Below are positions 44,001 through 51,034 of a stretch of DNA of 64,000 nt, in pieces. The stretch covers positions 7,189,001 through 7,253,000 of the forward strand of contig NZ_CP067100.1 in assembly GCF_016616235.1 (NCBI RefSeq), given 5' to 3'. The stretch's first letter is position 1. Each line of letters begins with the position of its first letter. The notes beneath the pieces are model-generated. The model made no database searches. It was not told the origin of the DNA and saw only the letters and a list, made by a program, of their open reading frames with translations. Source of the DNA: Bradyrhizobium diazoefficiens. GTDB lineage: Bacteria > Pseudomonadota > Alphaproteobacteria > Rhizobiales > Xanthobacteraceae. The position numbers were made by a program, and so were the translations under genes.

Positions 44001-46808
44001 GACGGTGACGTTGCCGGTGTTGGTGACGACGGAGCCCTGATCGATGGTCAGCCAGCCATTGGCCAGCACCTTGATCGTGCCGGTGGCGGTGTTGGAGACG
44101 GTCTCGTGGGCGAACTCGGCCGTGCCCTTGACGTTGACCGCGCCGGAATTATTGAGCGTGCCGTGCTCGATCAGGCTGGCGCCGTCGAGCTCCAGCGTGC
44201 CCAGAATGGTGACGGTGCCGCCGTCGACCGTTGCGCCGTCGACGATCAGCGTCGTGCCGCCGTCGGCCTTCAGCGTGCCGCCGGCATTGTGGATCGTGGC
44301 GAGCGTCTTCAGCGTGCCGGCGGAGAGCTCGATCATGCCGGAATTGGTGATAGTGGTGCCGGCAGCGAGATCGCCGCCGCCCGCGAGCGTCAAATAGCCC
44401 GCATTGGTGAGCACGCTGGTATCGAGGATCTCGGCCTTGCCGCCGACCGACATCGTGCCGGCCGCGGCGTTGGTGAGGATCGAGTCCGCGCTCATGTTGA
44501 GCGCGCCCGCGACGGTCAGCGAGCTCTTGTTGATCACTTCCGGCGGCGGGCCGCCAAAGTCGTTCATCGTGATCGACTTGGCGTAAGCCGCCGCGTCGAT
44601 CGTCACCGGATAGGACGGTGTGAGGCCGTGCAGCTGATCGGTGATGACGATGACGTCGTCATTGATGGTCGGGACCGTCCCGGTTTCCCAATTGGCCGCA
44701 TCCTTCCAGAACCCGCCCGAGGGCGCACCGGCCCTGTCGGTCGCGATCCACACCACCGCGGGCGCGTCCGTGCCCGTAATCGTGACGGTGATGGTCTGCT
44801 GCGAGGTGGCGCCCTGCGCGTCCGTGAGCGTCACGGTGTAGACCAGTGTCAGCACCTCGCCCTTCGGGATGAAGTCGGCGAGATAGACCGGCAGATCGGC
44901 CAGCGACCAGTCGATCGTGCCGGTGCCGTCCCCGGTGCTGTCGGCGCCCGCCGCGATCGAGACCGACATCGCCTTCTCGAACGCCGCGAGCGGGCCTGGC
45001 GGCACGGTGCCGTCGGGCATGGTCGCGCTGGTGAGCTTCACCGACACCGTATGCGTGTCGGTGAGGTCGACATCCTTGAAGCTCAGTGTGCCCGAGGTCG
45101 GAACGTCGCTGCTGAGCGGACCGCCGGGCACGCTGGTGCCGCCTTCGAAGGTGATGACCGGCACGCTGGTGGTGATCACCGGCTTGTCGTTGGTGCCGGT
45201 GATGGTGATGGTGATGTCGATGAACGAGGATTCGGGGTTGACCGCGAAATTGTCGTTGACGCGGACCCTGTAGGTCAGCGTCAGCGTTTCGCCGGCCGCG
45301 AGAAAGTCGAAGACGTGGTCGGGGATCGTGTAGGTCCAGACCGCCGAACCGTTGTTGTTGTTGCCGGCGTCGGCCGCGACGTTGATATCGATCTGCGTCG
45401 CCGCGATGTCCTGCTTCTGGAGCGCGGAGAGCGTGCCGGTGACGTCCTGCTGGCCGGCGTTCTTGTAGACGTAGTTCGGCGCGTCGGCGAGGCTGATCGA
45501 CACCGTCGGCCGATCGCCGAGGTTTTGATCGACGAAGGTGATCCGGCCGGAGACCGTGTCGGAATGCGTGCTATCGCCGGTCGTGTCCGCACGCTCGGTC
45601 AGCGCGAATGCCGTCTTCACGTTGCCGTTGGCATCGAGGCTGCGCGCATCCGGCGGGCCGGGAAAGCGGCTGCTGGTCGGCGTACTTTGGCCGGGCCCCG
45701 TCGAGGGCTGCGGATTGAGGTTCGTGAAGGTCGCGGTCGCGGTCGCGCCGGTGTCCGTCTTGATCACGACAATATTGCCGGTCTGCGTGATCGTGTCGGT
45801 GAAGTTCGTGGTCAGCTTGGTGTTGGTGTTGTTGTCGGTGAACTTCAGCGTGAACACGTCGGTGATCAGCTTCTGGATGTCCGGCGACATCAGCGCGTTG
45901 CCGATCGAGACGTTGCCGCCGCTGATCTGGATCATCTGGCCGGCCTGGTTGACCGTCGCGATCGGCAGCAGCGTGACCTTGTCGAACAGGATGTAGGAGC
46001 CGGTGGTGCCGTTCGGCTCGACCAGCACCTGGAAGCTGGCCTGCGGCTGCGGATCGCCGCCGCCGGCGGGAACGACGAAGTTGATCTGGGTCAGCACGGC
46101 CGTGCCGCGGATACCCATGGTGGCGACCGGCGTGTCGATCTTCATGTCGCCGTGCTTGGCGGTCTCGCCGGCGACGAAGGTGATGGTGCCGGCGACGAGG
46201 CTCAGCAGCGAGGAATTGCTCGACCCGTTGGGGTCGTAGACCATCTCGTTCAGCACCATCCGCGCATTGGAGGACAGGCCGAACACGGTGCCATCGATGA
46301 AGGTGATGCCGAGGGTCGAATCGGCGCCGGTCGAGACCACGTCGCCCTTCTCGACATTGTCGCCGTTGTTGAGAATGACGGAAACGCCATTGCGGATCGC
46401 GGTCGCACTGCCGACGAGCTTGGTGACGTGGCCGATGACCTGGGCCGCGGCAATGCCGGACGCGGCCTGCGCGTATTGCACATGCCCCGCGAGCGCGTTG
46501 ACGACGTCGCCGGTGAGGTGGGCGCCATCGGGCGAAGCTACCGCCGCGCGCTTGTCGCCTCTGAAATAGTCGTGAACGACGAACTCGTGCCCGTCGTGGG
46601 ACAGCACGAGATCGAGGCCGGCGCGCTTGAAGTCGCCGTTGAAGATCAGGCTGGCATCGGGAACGACGACCGCACCGTCAGGCACGTGGCCATGCGCCTT
46701 GGCGATGAAGGGCTTGCCGGTAAAGGAATCGACATGAGGGTCGGCGGGCGAGTGGGAACCCTGACCGTCAATGGAGATCGCGGCGTCAAACTTGCCAGGG
46801 TAATTCAA
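35007..46808 (-). CDS. Giant type I-secreted adhesin-like protein (FecR, VCBS/cadherin-like and beta-helix repeats)
   Basis: 3933 residues. About 124-300 form a FecR-like domain (GHVTKLVGSATAIRNGVSV, DGTVFGLSSNARMVL, TPVATMGIRGTAV) also resembling the retention module of LapA-type adhesins. VCBS/cadherin-like repeats follow to about 690. A first NW-type module (FWKDAANWETGTVPTINDD) opens long beta-helix repeats to about 2300, then VCBS repeats with NDAP motifs to about 3100. A second NW module (NTNGNWSLGHIPTASE) is near 3350. The C-terminus holds one degenerate RTX-like unit (DTLDGNGGQDQFVF) and a type I export tail. No Sec signal. The start is a TTG at 46808 with no strong ribosome site, so the true N-terminus is uncertain. 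Only one frame is real; opposite-strand frames mirror it. Confidence 0.9.
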   Translation of the reverse strand: MNYPGKFDAAISIDGQGSHSPADPHVDSFTGKPFIAKAHGHVPDGAVVVPDASLIFNGDFKRAGLDLVLSHDGHEFVVHDYFRGDKRAAVASPDGAHLTGDVVNALAGHVQYAQAASGIAAAQVIGHVTKLVGSATAIRNGVSVILNNGDNVEKGDVVSTGADSTLGITFIDGTVFGLSSNARMVLNEMVYDPNGSSNSSLLSLVAGTITFVAGETAKHGDMKIDTPVATMGIRGTAVLTQINFVVPAGGGDPQPQASFQVLVEPNGTTGSYILFDKVTLLPIATVNQAGQMIQISGGNVSIGNALMSPDIQKLITDVFTLKFTDNNTNTKLTTNFTDTITQTGNIVVIKTDTGATATATFTNLNPQPSTGPGQSTPTSSRFPGPPDARSLDANGNVKTAFALTERADTTGDSTHSDTVSGRITFVDQNLGDRPTVSISLADAPNYVYKNAGQQDVTGTLSALQKQDIAATQIDINVAADAGNNNNGSAVWTYTIPDHVFDFLAAGETLTLTYRVRVNDNFAVNPESSFIDITITITGTNDKPVITTSVPVITFEGGTSVPGGPLSSDVPTSGTLSFKDVDLTDTHTVSVKLTSATMPDGTVPPGPLAAFEKAMSVSIAAGADSTGDGTGTIDWSLADLPVYLADFIPKGEVLTLVYTVTLTDAQGATSQQTITVTITGTDAPAVVWIATDRAGAPSGGFWKDAANWETGTVPTINDDVIVITDQLHGLTPSYPVTIDAAAYAKSITMNDFGGPPPEVINKSSLTVAGALNMSADSILTNAAAGTMSVGGKAEILDTSVLTNAGYLTLAGGGDLAAGTTITNSGMIELSAGTLKTLATIHNAGGTLKADGGTTLIVDGATVDGGTVTILGTLELDGASLIEHGTLNNSGAVNVKGTAEFAHETVSNTATGTIKVLANGWLTIDQGSVVTNTGNVTVDASGKLTVNGASISGAGTVTGNGEIDLTGGAVLSGGILNNNAALNVSGADNALDDETVANAGTIEVLANGALAIGQGSTVDNASGNLIVDGNAALTLDHATISGGAIKGAGTIDVTGASRIDGGATLSISTVTADAALTLDGVTVSGTDITDKSSVTIDGTVKLKDGATIKGGPITNNGTLEIAGAATLLNDLVTNTGHTITVDGGQTLTLSGTEISGGTIDNYSGVQGGTIDLAGNSKIDGNATLNKGAVTVGNGFTLTFGDATIAGSAIANHGTVKVDASKKLTLVGASLTGGALAVTGTLASSGTSTVTDASVMNNGLIEAIGGVLTLAATTSASIANADTLRANGAELDIDHEAVTNTGTLAAIGGGTLKLTALTVTNTGGTVSVESDSTLDLVGATVDGGTVTIAGTLESTGTSAINDADISNTGTISVTSGTLTIDPAVIHTITNRHLLQASGGVLDISGDLVVSTADIKAVNGGTLKLATVTVTNTGGTVTVDGTSKLYLTDVSINGGSLSNAGNLYSVSGSNTVSAAVTNTGTGTIEVQAGTLNLSGGLSGVGTLIIDDGATLELAGATAQTITFAGGTDTLQLDKVAGQSFTGTIAGQSSTGGTFTITGGADITTSSGNALGFTASGGTVARPADIILTPMGTLTGAASGVVVTQNGTGDISLAARGNITGLAGNGITLRDSATGVGNITVDNHTGKATGTGANSAGILVENLNSGNGGDISVTQIEGAEGGGYGIDATTQGNGNIRIDAGGAIKGGLVYGIRSRSYGSGNQTVATEAGSVITSASSGIVAVNRATSIDASDNSTITINAYGTINSGSSLNLSNNAPAGIQTGYTGATNGTNANTDVNGTVVVNNHANITAAAGYGIHAYNYGNGDVTVTSFAGTTISVAGTGSMGINATALSGGAGNVTVTLGENVTISGATSYGIRAFSLDQGDTSVTLAKGDNITSGSSGIVAVNFATAIADGVDSTISVEAHGTIHSGATLNNDGTTPGGIIAGYKPGGTGAFSNAVNGDVIVDSDAKITADAGYGIEAFTWGVGDITVTTGQNSEVTAAGTAIGAFDHGGGDVSVTNHGSATGAVALGVVAVGAGDVTILNDGKLTATGTAGIVVTQNDTGESGNPAATGSTHITNSGSVVGASGHYAIFIQENTAGGAAVIDNSGTIGPDGTAGVTATTYAIAETGGPITINNSHHINGNISVAHATFNNGAHGTWTVAGTSVFGKLSSIVNEGVIDLLNGAKISGAGLSISNSHEIDSWGTASISGTIANTGTIEVHDGALTLFGSLSGTGSVTVDAGALLKLDGTVSQTITLAGDGAELQIDTASFGGSIAALSATDTIDLSTIKYGLGTSAVYAANADPSTGGVLTVTDADGHHISLTLTGADYSHAHFAGSDDGTGHTLITLNAADDAPALDTAAATLTASFPERENTTDDSTPNPAPAATGSIHFTDIDLTDRPAATVIEQTVTLLAADGTTDLTASLTTDEIAALKHALTYQQTGNNNGTVTWNYSIADNKLDFLGSDQKVKVVSTITLDDGSGQTVAADVTVTISGKNDAPTVAAVTTGPLVDTPATDSFSNITGTLVGTDADHGETATLKYAVLDAASHAVTTVEGHYGALTVCDDGSYKYVPDPAAINALSEGEYTDTFIVQTKDAQGATGTASFKVNVTGANDAPVITVESGDSACATTNETNAGQAVHGTLTLSDADTADHVSVALDHVTVSLDGVLQTDGIGGLSNADLLNYLTLPPGDILNGTATHAQFTWDFNSGSQAFDFLAAGQTLSLQYTIVPNDDHTTGAGETITINIAGSNDAPTLDDATLASVAGNESDPHGSAIGDLFADKFHDVDAGASFKAIAVSADNATSDQGVWQYEIAGTDQWVDISGVSDASALVLSTDTLIRFVPATGFSGTPGTLDVHALDDTYSGAVTGDVAVSIDISGAGHGGTTPVSDQAASIGTDVTVPSAAVTLDGVDRDGNAVENTTLVAHVNDVDAPTGSGIVYNFEVFEADHSGWVSVQHGNSNSYTPTESVEGEQIRVEVTYTDTHGQPQDFIVPAGTVQDDPNESAHVDLTGLDGDNAVDGTPVVATVTDDDAPSGSGITYIFQTYDVNTSSWSIVQQGGGNSYTPGESDDGKSLKIDVQFTDTHGNFETGTASAGIVQAAAPEPPPVVQDFTADAQVSSGLDSISGTLPGTVDQTVIGVSTDGVNFTPVTLDMSGKVTGTYFNFTVGADGTDTLQVGVPSYPDAASLIAAIEGNEHNSTPLTETFYYELKDGDGNLTIDDITFNLTDLTFTGEIASHTTVGTPVSLGSLQVHDWGVTQGFDPSMLSVTVHVSAGVLWSSQFPTPGSSETFADDQTVTITGDQFQIEADLANLNLTSFAPGEIDVLISGVDGPARTPTYSAGSIDVSSPGYINIWTGAAADQSWNTNGNWSLGHIPTASETAVLDANGTVQLALDDNGYIIGGLSLSFTTELDIAGTGYNADAGGVDSYLLVNGQLTNASTIHVVDGTLEAFGHVTNVGTIVADGSYAMLDFANLTGSVIDGGDDGVIMAENGAQIEFGYNTVNGGAILSTGDDSIVHFQQTTLNGTELYSNDSSNFEVDGPTTFNGSDSPISISGALVVETYGKLVLDGAVNDFGWIDNDGTMVVESGLTEVKFGISGSGTVEILAGTLEVGADSAIAVQFVGSGAGTLRVDYAAHFTGTVTGFGYGDTIDLAVSPDKVSFESSEGGLKVHYGSGDGDYFTVTGGYDATGFTTADDGNGGTDIVWSHQSPVIDTTHFTHVHDEATNTDTLTDLSVAGSSSETYTVSAVTAGLADGTGVTPSYLDDLSLDQLNDDLDSGVTYDPGSTPPTNDKIAFTVTDSFGASDTVNFIFNEGGSGPVFLTGTTGKDIMFASESSDTLDGNGGQDQFVFTPGASSDSVQHTILGFDTTLDKIDLRQFDNINSFSDIIITQQNADALVTLDNHESILLKNVVIGNLHASDFIVTNHSGGGII

Positions 46809-47423
46809 CGGGCACCGTAAAAAGGTTAATATTTATGAAAGTATCGACCGTCTAAGCTTGCTTAGCATTACCAAGTCGTTAGCGAAACCATCTATTGCTT
46901 GTGTGATTTCGCGTCACTTGGCCATAGGAACCCATGCGCGCAGCGCCGGCACAGAGAAGCTGAAGTAATTCTCGAAGCATCCAAAAGTCGAATTGGGCTC
47001 ATCTGCCTGCATTTCCAGTCATCCAAAGTAATCTGTCGTATAGGTCTGACAGTAGATACTCTCGTCATCTTTTGTTCGTGATGCTCTGCAGCATCCTGCG
47101 GCAAATACGGAGCTAAATCTGTGATCTAACTAACAGAACCCGCGAAATAACGGGCTGTTAGCCATAGGCCGCAGAATCGGCAGCCGCGCAACTTCTGTCC
47201 GCAATTGCTTCCATTTCGCGGCAGCGGGCGCCCTCCTGACGGGCGAATCGTCAAATTTTACGCAATTTGGGCAGACGGATTTCAGCCTGTCCCGCGGTTT
47301 TGGGGGCCTTGCCGCGCGCGTTAAGCAGAACAAAACGGCCCGCCTCGCACTATCTCCGCGAAAGCAACAAAGCCTGGCGCGTCGAGGTCGAGGGGACCTC
47401 GCGAAGCCGGAAGGGGATGTCAG
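46809..47423. other. 615-bp low-GC intergenic region between divergent giant adhesin and LapG-like genes
   Basis: Visibly richer in A+T than the rest of the window, especially 46810-47150. It contains a small palindrome, CTAAGC-TT-GCTTAG, at 46852-46865. No convincing gene is seen; short frames here lack ribosome sites and family features. It must hold the promoters of both divergent genes. The A+T content is the sort expected for binding by a nucleoid silencer such as MucR or H-NS-like proteins (inference). Confidence 0.55.
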
Positions 47424-48155
47424 ATGGAGACCGCTGCTCGCTCGCGCGCCTGGCGCGCAATCCTTATCCTGTGCGGATTGGTCCTGCTCGGATCGGCCGC
47501 CGAGCTCCGCGCCGGCACGCTGCTGTCGCCCGGAGCGGGCGTACTCGTCCGCAAATCCGCCGAGCCGTTCGGCGTATTCGCGTTCGCCATCTCCGGCGGC
47601 AGCCTGCGGCAGAAATGGGCGGCGCTGAAAGACAACCTCGATGACGACATGGTGCAGCTCGCGCTCTGCGACGGCGACCGCGACAATTGCGCCTCGCCCG
47701 CGGCGCTGAAGCTGCTCGCCATCGTCGACCAGGCCCGCGCCCGCGACGGCCGCGCCCGGCTCGGCGAGACCAACCGTGCCATCAACCTCGCCATCCGCCC
47801 CGCCGACGACGGTGCAGACGATGTCTGGAGTTCGCCGCTGGCGACCTTCGCGCGCGGCGCCGGCGACTGCGAAGACTACGCCATCGCCAAGCTTGCCGCG
47901 CTGCGCCTTGCGGGCGTTGCAGCCGACGACCTCCGCATCGTCGTGGTGCGCGACGTCAGGGCCGGCGAAGAGCACGCGGTTGTCGCCGCAAGGCGCGACG
48001 GCCACTGGCTGATGCTCGACAACCGCCGCATGGCGATGGTCGAGGACGACGCCGCGCGGAGCTACCAGCCGCTGTTCGTGCTCTACCAGTCGGCCGTGTT
48101 GAAATATGTCGACGAGCCGGTGCGGTTCTCGATGGTCGCCGCCGAGGCGCCCTGA
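47424..48155 (+). CDS. LapG-like periplasmic transglutaminase-type cysteine protease (BTLCP, C93)
   Basis: 243 residues with an N-terminal signal sequence (about 8-30, ending ELRAG). The catalytic triad is Cys149 in GAGDCEDYAIAKL, His184 in GEEHAVV and Asp199 in WLMLDN. Acidic residues next to the Cys (Asp148, Glu150) match the calcium-binding pair known in LapG. LapG enzymes cut the N-terminal retention module of giant adhesins in the periplasm and release them from the surface, normally restrained by the c-di-GMP receptor LapD. No LapD is visible here. Its position divergent from the giant gene suggests a direct functional link. Confidence 0.85.
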   Translation: METAARSRAWRAILILCGLVLLGSAAELRAGTLLSPGAGVLVRKSAEPFGVFAFAISGGSLRQKWAALKDNLDDDMVQLALCDGDRDNCASPAALKLLAIVDQARARDGRARLGETNRAINLAIRPADDGADDVWSSPLATFARGAGDCEDYAIAKLAALRLAGVAADDLRIVVVRDVRAGEEHAVVAARRDGHWLMLDNRRMAMVEDDAARSYQPLFVLYQSAVLKYVDEPVRFSMVAAEAP

Positions 48156-48271
48156 TTGATCCTGTAGCCTCGTAGATGGGGTAACGGGCCGTACGTAGAT
48201 TTCCCCACAACCCCATTCCACTGCACGCTCGGGAACGCTAGCATGGCACCGTCTGTGCGGGGGCGACTGGA

Positions 48272-49396
48272 ATGCGGTTCATCGTGCTGTCTGTGCTTGC
48301 GCTGCTGGCATTGCCCGCGGCGCCAGGCTTGGCGCAATCCGGCCCCTCCGACCGCTCCATCGCCGGCCGGCTGCCGCTTTTCGCCAGGAACAATTGCCAG
48401 TCGATTCGCGACCCCGGCAACCAATTGTTCTGCGGCGATGCCGAGCTTGCCGCCGCCGCCGAAAGGCTGAGCGCGGCGATCGAGGCGCGGCTCGCCCGCT
48501 TGCCCGATCGCCTGCCCGCGATCGAGGAAAACGCGATCTGGATCCGACAGCGCAACCTCGGCTGCGGCATCGTCGGCCAGACCGCGGTCCGCACCGACGA
48601 TTTCGACCGGGTGAAGGCGTGCCTGCTCAAGGTGACCGAGGAGCGTGCCGCGATCCTGCGCGACGCGGATTTCGACTGTCTCGCGGCCAACACTGCCGCC
48701 GGCGCGCTGATCTGCGCGGACCCGGCGCTGGCGCTCACCGAGACCGAGCTCAACGGCCAGGTGCTCGGCCTGATCGGCAAGCTCGACCCGACCGCGGCAC
48801 GCTTTGCCTTCGCCGAATACGGCCGCTGGACGCGCGAGCGCGACCGCATGTGCAATCTGGTCGGCAAGGAGAACGTGCCGCTTGCCGAGCTCGAATCCGC
48901 GGAAGGCTGTCTCGCCGACTATCTCAAGCACAAGAGCGAGGAGATCCGTAGCGCGAAGGGCGATCCCAAAAAGGTGTTCGGCCGTCAGGTTGCGGCGCGC
49001 TCGCCCGATACCGATGCGGTCGATTTCTGCGCCGCGCGAATCCATGCGGCCAATTCCTGCGGCAACTTCCTCCGCATCAACCGCGTCTATGCGCTCGACA
49101 GCCAGATGAGCGAGCAGGAGGCGCAAGTCACCGGCGAGATCGAGATGGCCGTGCTGGCGCCCTTCACCACCTGCAGCAAGGTCGCGACCACCTGCACCGG
49201 CACCTGCTGGGACGCCGGGACGGGCCGCCCGCAGGCAGGCGCCGGCACCAAGGAGCGCTCCGGCGAGGCCTTCAACGTCACGCGTCGCTTGAGGATCCAG
49301 CGGACGTTCGCTTTCGTGAAAGCCGCCGACGGCTGGCGCTGCCGGGAAGATGCGCTGGCCCCGGTGAGCTCGGGGACGGCGGGGGGCGGGTCGTAG
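48272..49396 (+). CDS. Secreted Cys-rich protein with LprI-like repeats
   Basis: 374 residues with a clear signal peptide (MRFIVLSVLALLALPAAPGLAQ). Three or so segments repeat a pattern of paired Cys with a helix ending IWIRQRNLGC or WTRERDRMC, e.g. residues 42-97, 100-140 and 145-205. This resembles the LprI (lysozyme-inhibitor-like) domain, a short helical motif with conserved WxxxRDxxC. A further Cys-rich region lies near 250-320. It probably acts in the periplasm; a lysozyme-inhibitor or envelope role is only suggested by the family. It lies 116 bp downstream of the LapG-like gene. Confidence 0.75.
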   Translation: MRFIVLSVLALLALPAAPGLAQSGPSDRSIAGRLPLFARNNCQSIRDPGNQLFCGDAELAAAAERLSAAIEARLARLPDRLPAIEENAIWIRQRNLGCGIVGQTAVRTDDFDRVKACLLKVTEERAAILRDADFDCLAANTAAGALICADPALALTETELNGQVLGLIGKLDPTAARFAFAEYGRWTRERDRMCNLVGKENVPLAELESAEGCLADYLKHKSEEIRSAKGDPKKVFGRQVAARSPDTDAVDFCAARIHAANSCGNFLRINRVYALDSQMSEQEAQVTGEIEMAVLAPFTTCSKVATTCTGTCWDAGTGRPQAGAGTKERSGEAFNVTRRLRIQRTFAFVKAADGWRCREDALAPVSSGTAGGGS

Positions 49397-49405
49397 CTTT
49401 CTTAC

Positions 49406-50883
49406 CCTCCCCCTCCAGGCTAAGGCGTGCACACTTCTCGGAGCCTCCAACCGAGAGCCATCTGCTCGAAGCGGTGCCAACCTCTTCGCATGGTGATGGG
49501 GCCGGGCGGCCGCTCGGAGGCGTAGCCGGTCCATCCTCCGAGCCGAGCAATGATCCATGCAAGCCAAGCGATGGAGTGCTCGGGATGAGGGTTCTTTTGC
49601 TTGACGGTTTTGCCTTCGAGCTTGACCTGCAAGGTTTTGAGTATCGGCAGCTGGTCCGCCGGCACTACGTCAGTGGCCGGACGGTCGACCGTGCCGTCGC
49701 GGGCGAGGACGAGTTGCATGATCTTGATAGCTGCCATCACCGCGATGGCGGCGAGCTTGAACAGCGCCTCGGCCGCCTCGACCTGGCTGCTCTCGATGTC
49801 GAGCCCTTGGCTTTTGCTGGTGCGGAACAGCTGCTCGATGTGCCAGCGCTGACGGTACCAAGCGACAATCTGCAGCGCTTGCTCAACCGTCGTCACCGCA
49901 TGAGTAGTAACAAGGCGCCAGTGGATCGGCTCTTCGACAGAGGGATCGAGTTCCTTCACCTCTACCAAACGCAACGTCAATTGATGCGCCGCTTTCCGGT
50001 CGCTGCAGTTGGCCGGGCGCTTGATGGTCACCTCGCCAAAGCGCAGTGCGATCTTGGCCGTTCGGGCCGGACGGCCGGGCTGTGCCCGAACCTCCAAATC
50101 GAAGCGATGCTGGACCGGCCAGTTCTGGGCAATATCAAACAACCTTCCGCCACCCACCAAGGCGCGATCGCGACAGACGCGCGTGAGCAAATGGGTCCGA
50201 GCGTCAGGAATCCGGTCAAATTCTTCGTAAATGTCGCTCTCACGGTCGCCAATCACCGTGATCATCGCCGCCGCAGCAAGCGCACTCTTGGCGCCCGCAG
50301 CGCCCTTGATCCAACGATAGGACTCCTTCTCTTCGATCGGCTGGTTTCGGTAATCAGGCGATGCAGGCCCCCGGCGCGTCCAAATCTGCATCCCAGCGAG
50401 CCCGAGCAAGGCTCCGCTCCCGGCGTCAACTGCCAATACCGGATGCACAAACAAGCCCGGGTCAATCCCGTTACCGGAAGGGCCAAGGCCCCGGACCCGG
50501 CCGGCATGCCTCGCATAGTTCAGTTCCGTCGTGTCCTGGATCGCAAGCGCATGCAGCCCTGCAACCCGCTCCGACAGCACCTCTGCGCCATGCCCGGCGA
50601 TCTCATCCACTGTCACGCTCGGATTGTTCAGCCAGCGGCTGAACCCCACCCATTCGGCACGGCCATCGGCGGCTGCGCGCAGGTTCATCGTGACGCGTTC
50701 GACGGCGCGCTGCAACAACAGCGCCCCCTTTTGGCCAGTCGAACGTCACCAAAACGGCCGACTGACCAATCCATTCCTGCCTTCAATGCGGTTATCCTTC
50801 TTGCAAACCGCACCGCAAGGAATCAGACTCGATTCCCTCAAGGCAAGAAAAATCGTGTGCACGCCTTAGCCTGGAGGGGGAGG
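49406..50883 (-). mobile_element. Tn5/IS50-like (IS4-family) insertion sequence
   Basis: About 1.45 kb. The core ends are perfect inverted repeats CTAAGGCGTGCACAC (49420-49434) and its complement (50855-50869). Inverted complementarity continues into the flanks for 29 bp in all (49406-49434 with 50855-50883), but the outer 14 bp also resemble family B arms, so the exact IS boundary is unresolved. No target-site duplication is visible. One transposase gene fills the element, and its TAG stop lies inside the left end. Confidence 0.85.
49420..50774 (-). pseudogene. Tn5-like DDE transposase, frameshifted near its N-terminus
   Basis: The long frame (432 residues from 50718) has the DDE set of IS4/IS50 transposases: Asp in IQDTTELNY, Asp in VIGDRESDIYE and Glu in QRWHIEQLFRTSK. 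The expected N-terminus is in another frame: from ATG at 50774 it reads MDWSVGRFGDVRLAKRG, which joins naturally to ALLLQRAVERV of the long frame. The junction is at an AAAAGGGGG run (50724-50732), needing a -1 shift. It is either a mutation or a programmed shift. The long frame alone would start at TTG and lack the DNA-end-binding segment. Confidence 0.82.
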
Positions 50884-51034
50884 ATCGGCTCATATTGAGC
50901 GCAGCGAAATGTGAGACGGGGTGGGGTGACGGTCTCTCATCACTGGACACTGCCCGTGTTGAGAGATCACCCCACCCCGCTCGCGCTGCGCGCGATCGAC
51001 CCTCCCCCTCCAGGGGAGGGTAAGCGAGACCGCA

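Larger units (their letters stand above)
49401..51024. repeat. Family B long intergenic repeat, copy 3, split by an insertion sequence
   Basis: The left remnant (49401-49419, CTTACCCTCCCCCTCCAGG) and the right part (50870-51024, starting CCTGGAGGGGGAGGATCGG and ending CCAGGGGAGGGTAAG) together match copies at 6459 and 25032, including GGGGTGGGGTGACGGTCTCT. The element was therefore present before the IS arrived. Confidence 0.8.

Noticed and set aside
42642..46820. A 1392-residue open frame on the plus strand
   Set aside because: It lies wholly opposite the giant adhesin-like gene, is rich in Arg/Asp/Gly/Val without domains, and reflects the codon bias and repeats of the real gene.
46892..47104. 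A 70-residue minus-strand frame in the A+T-rich gap
   Set aside because: No ribosome site, no family resemblance and mixed composition; most likely chance.
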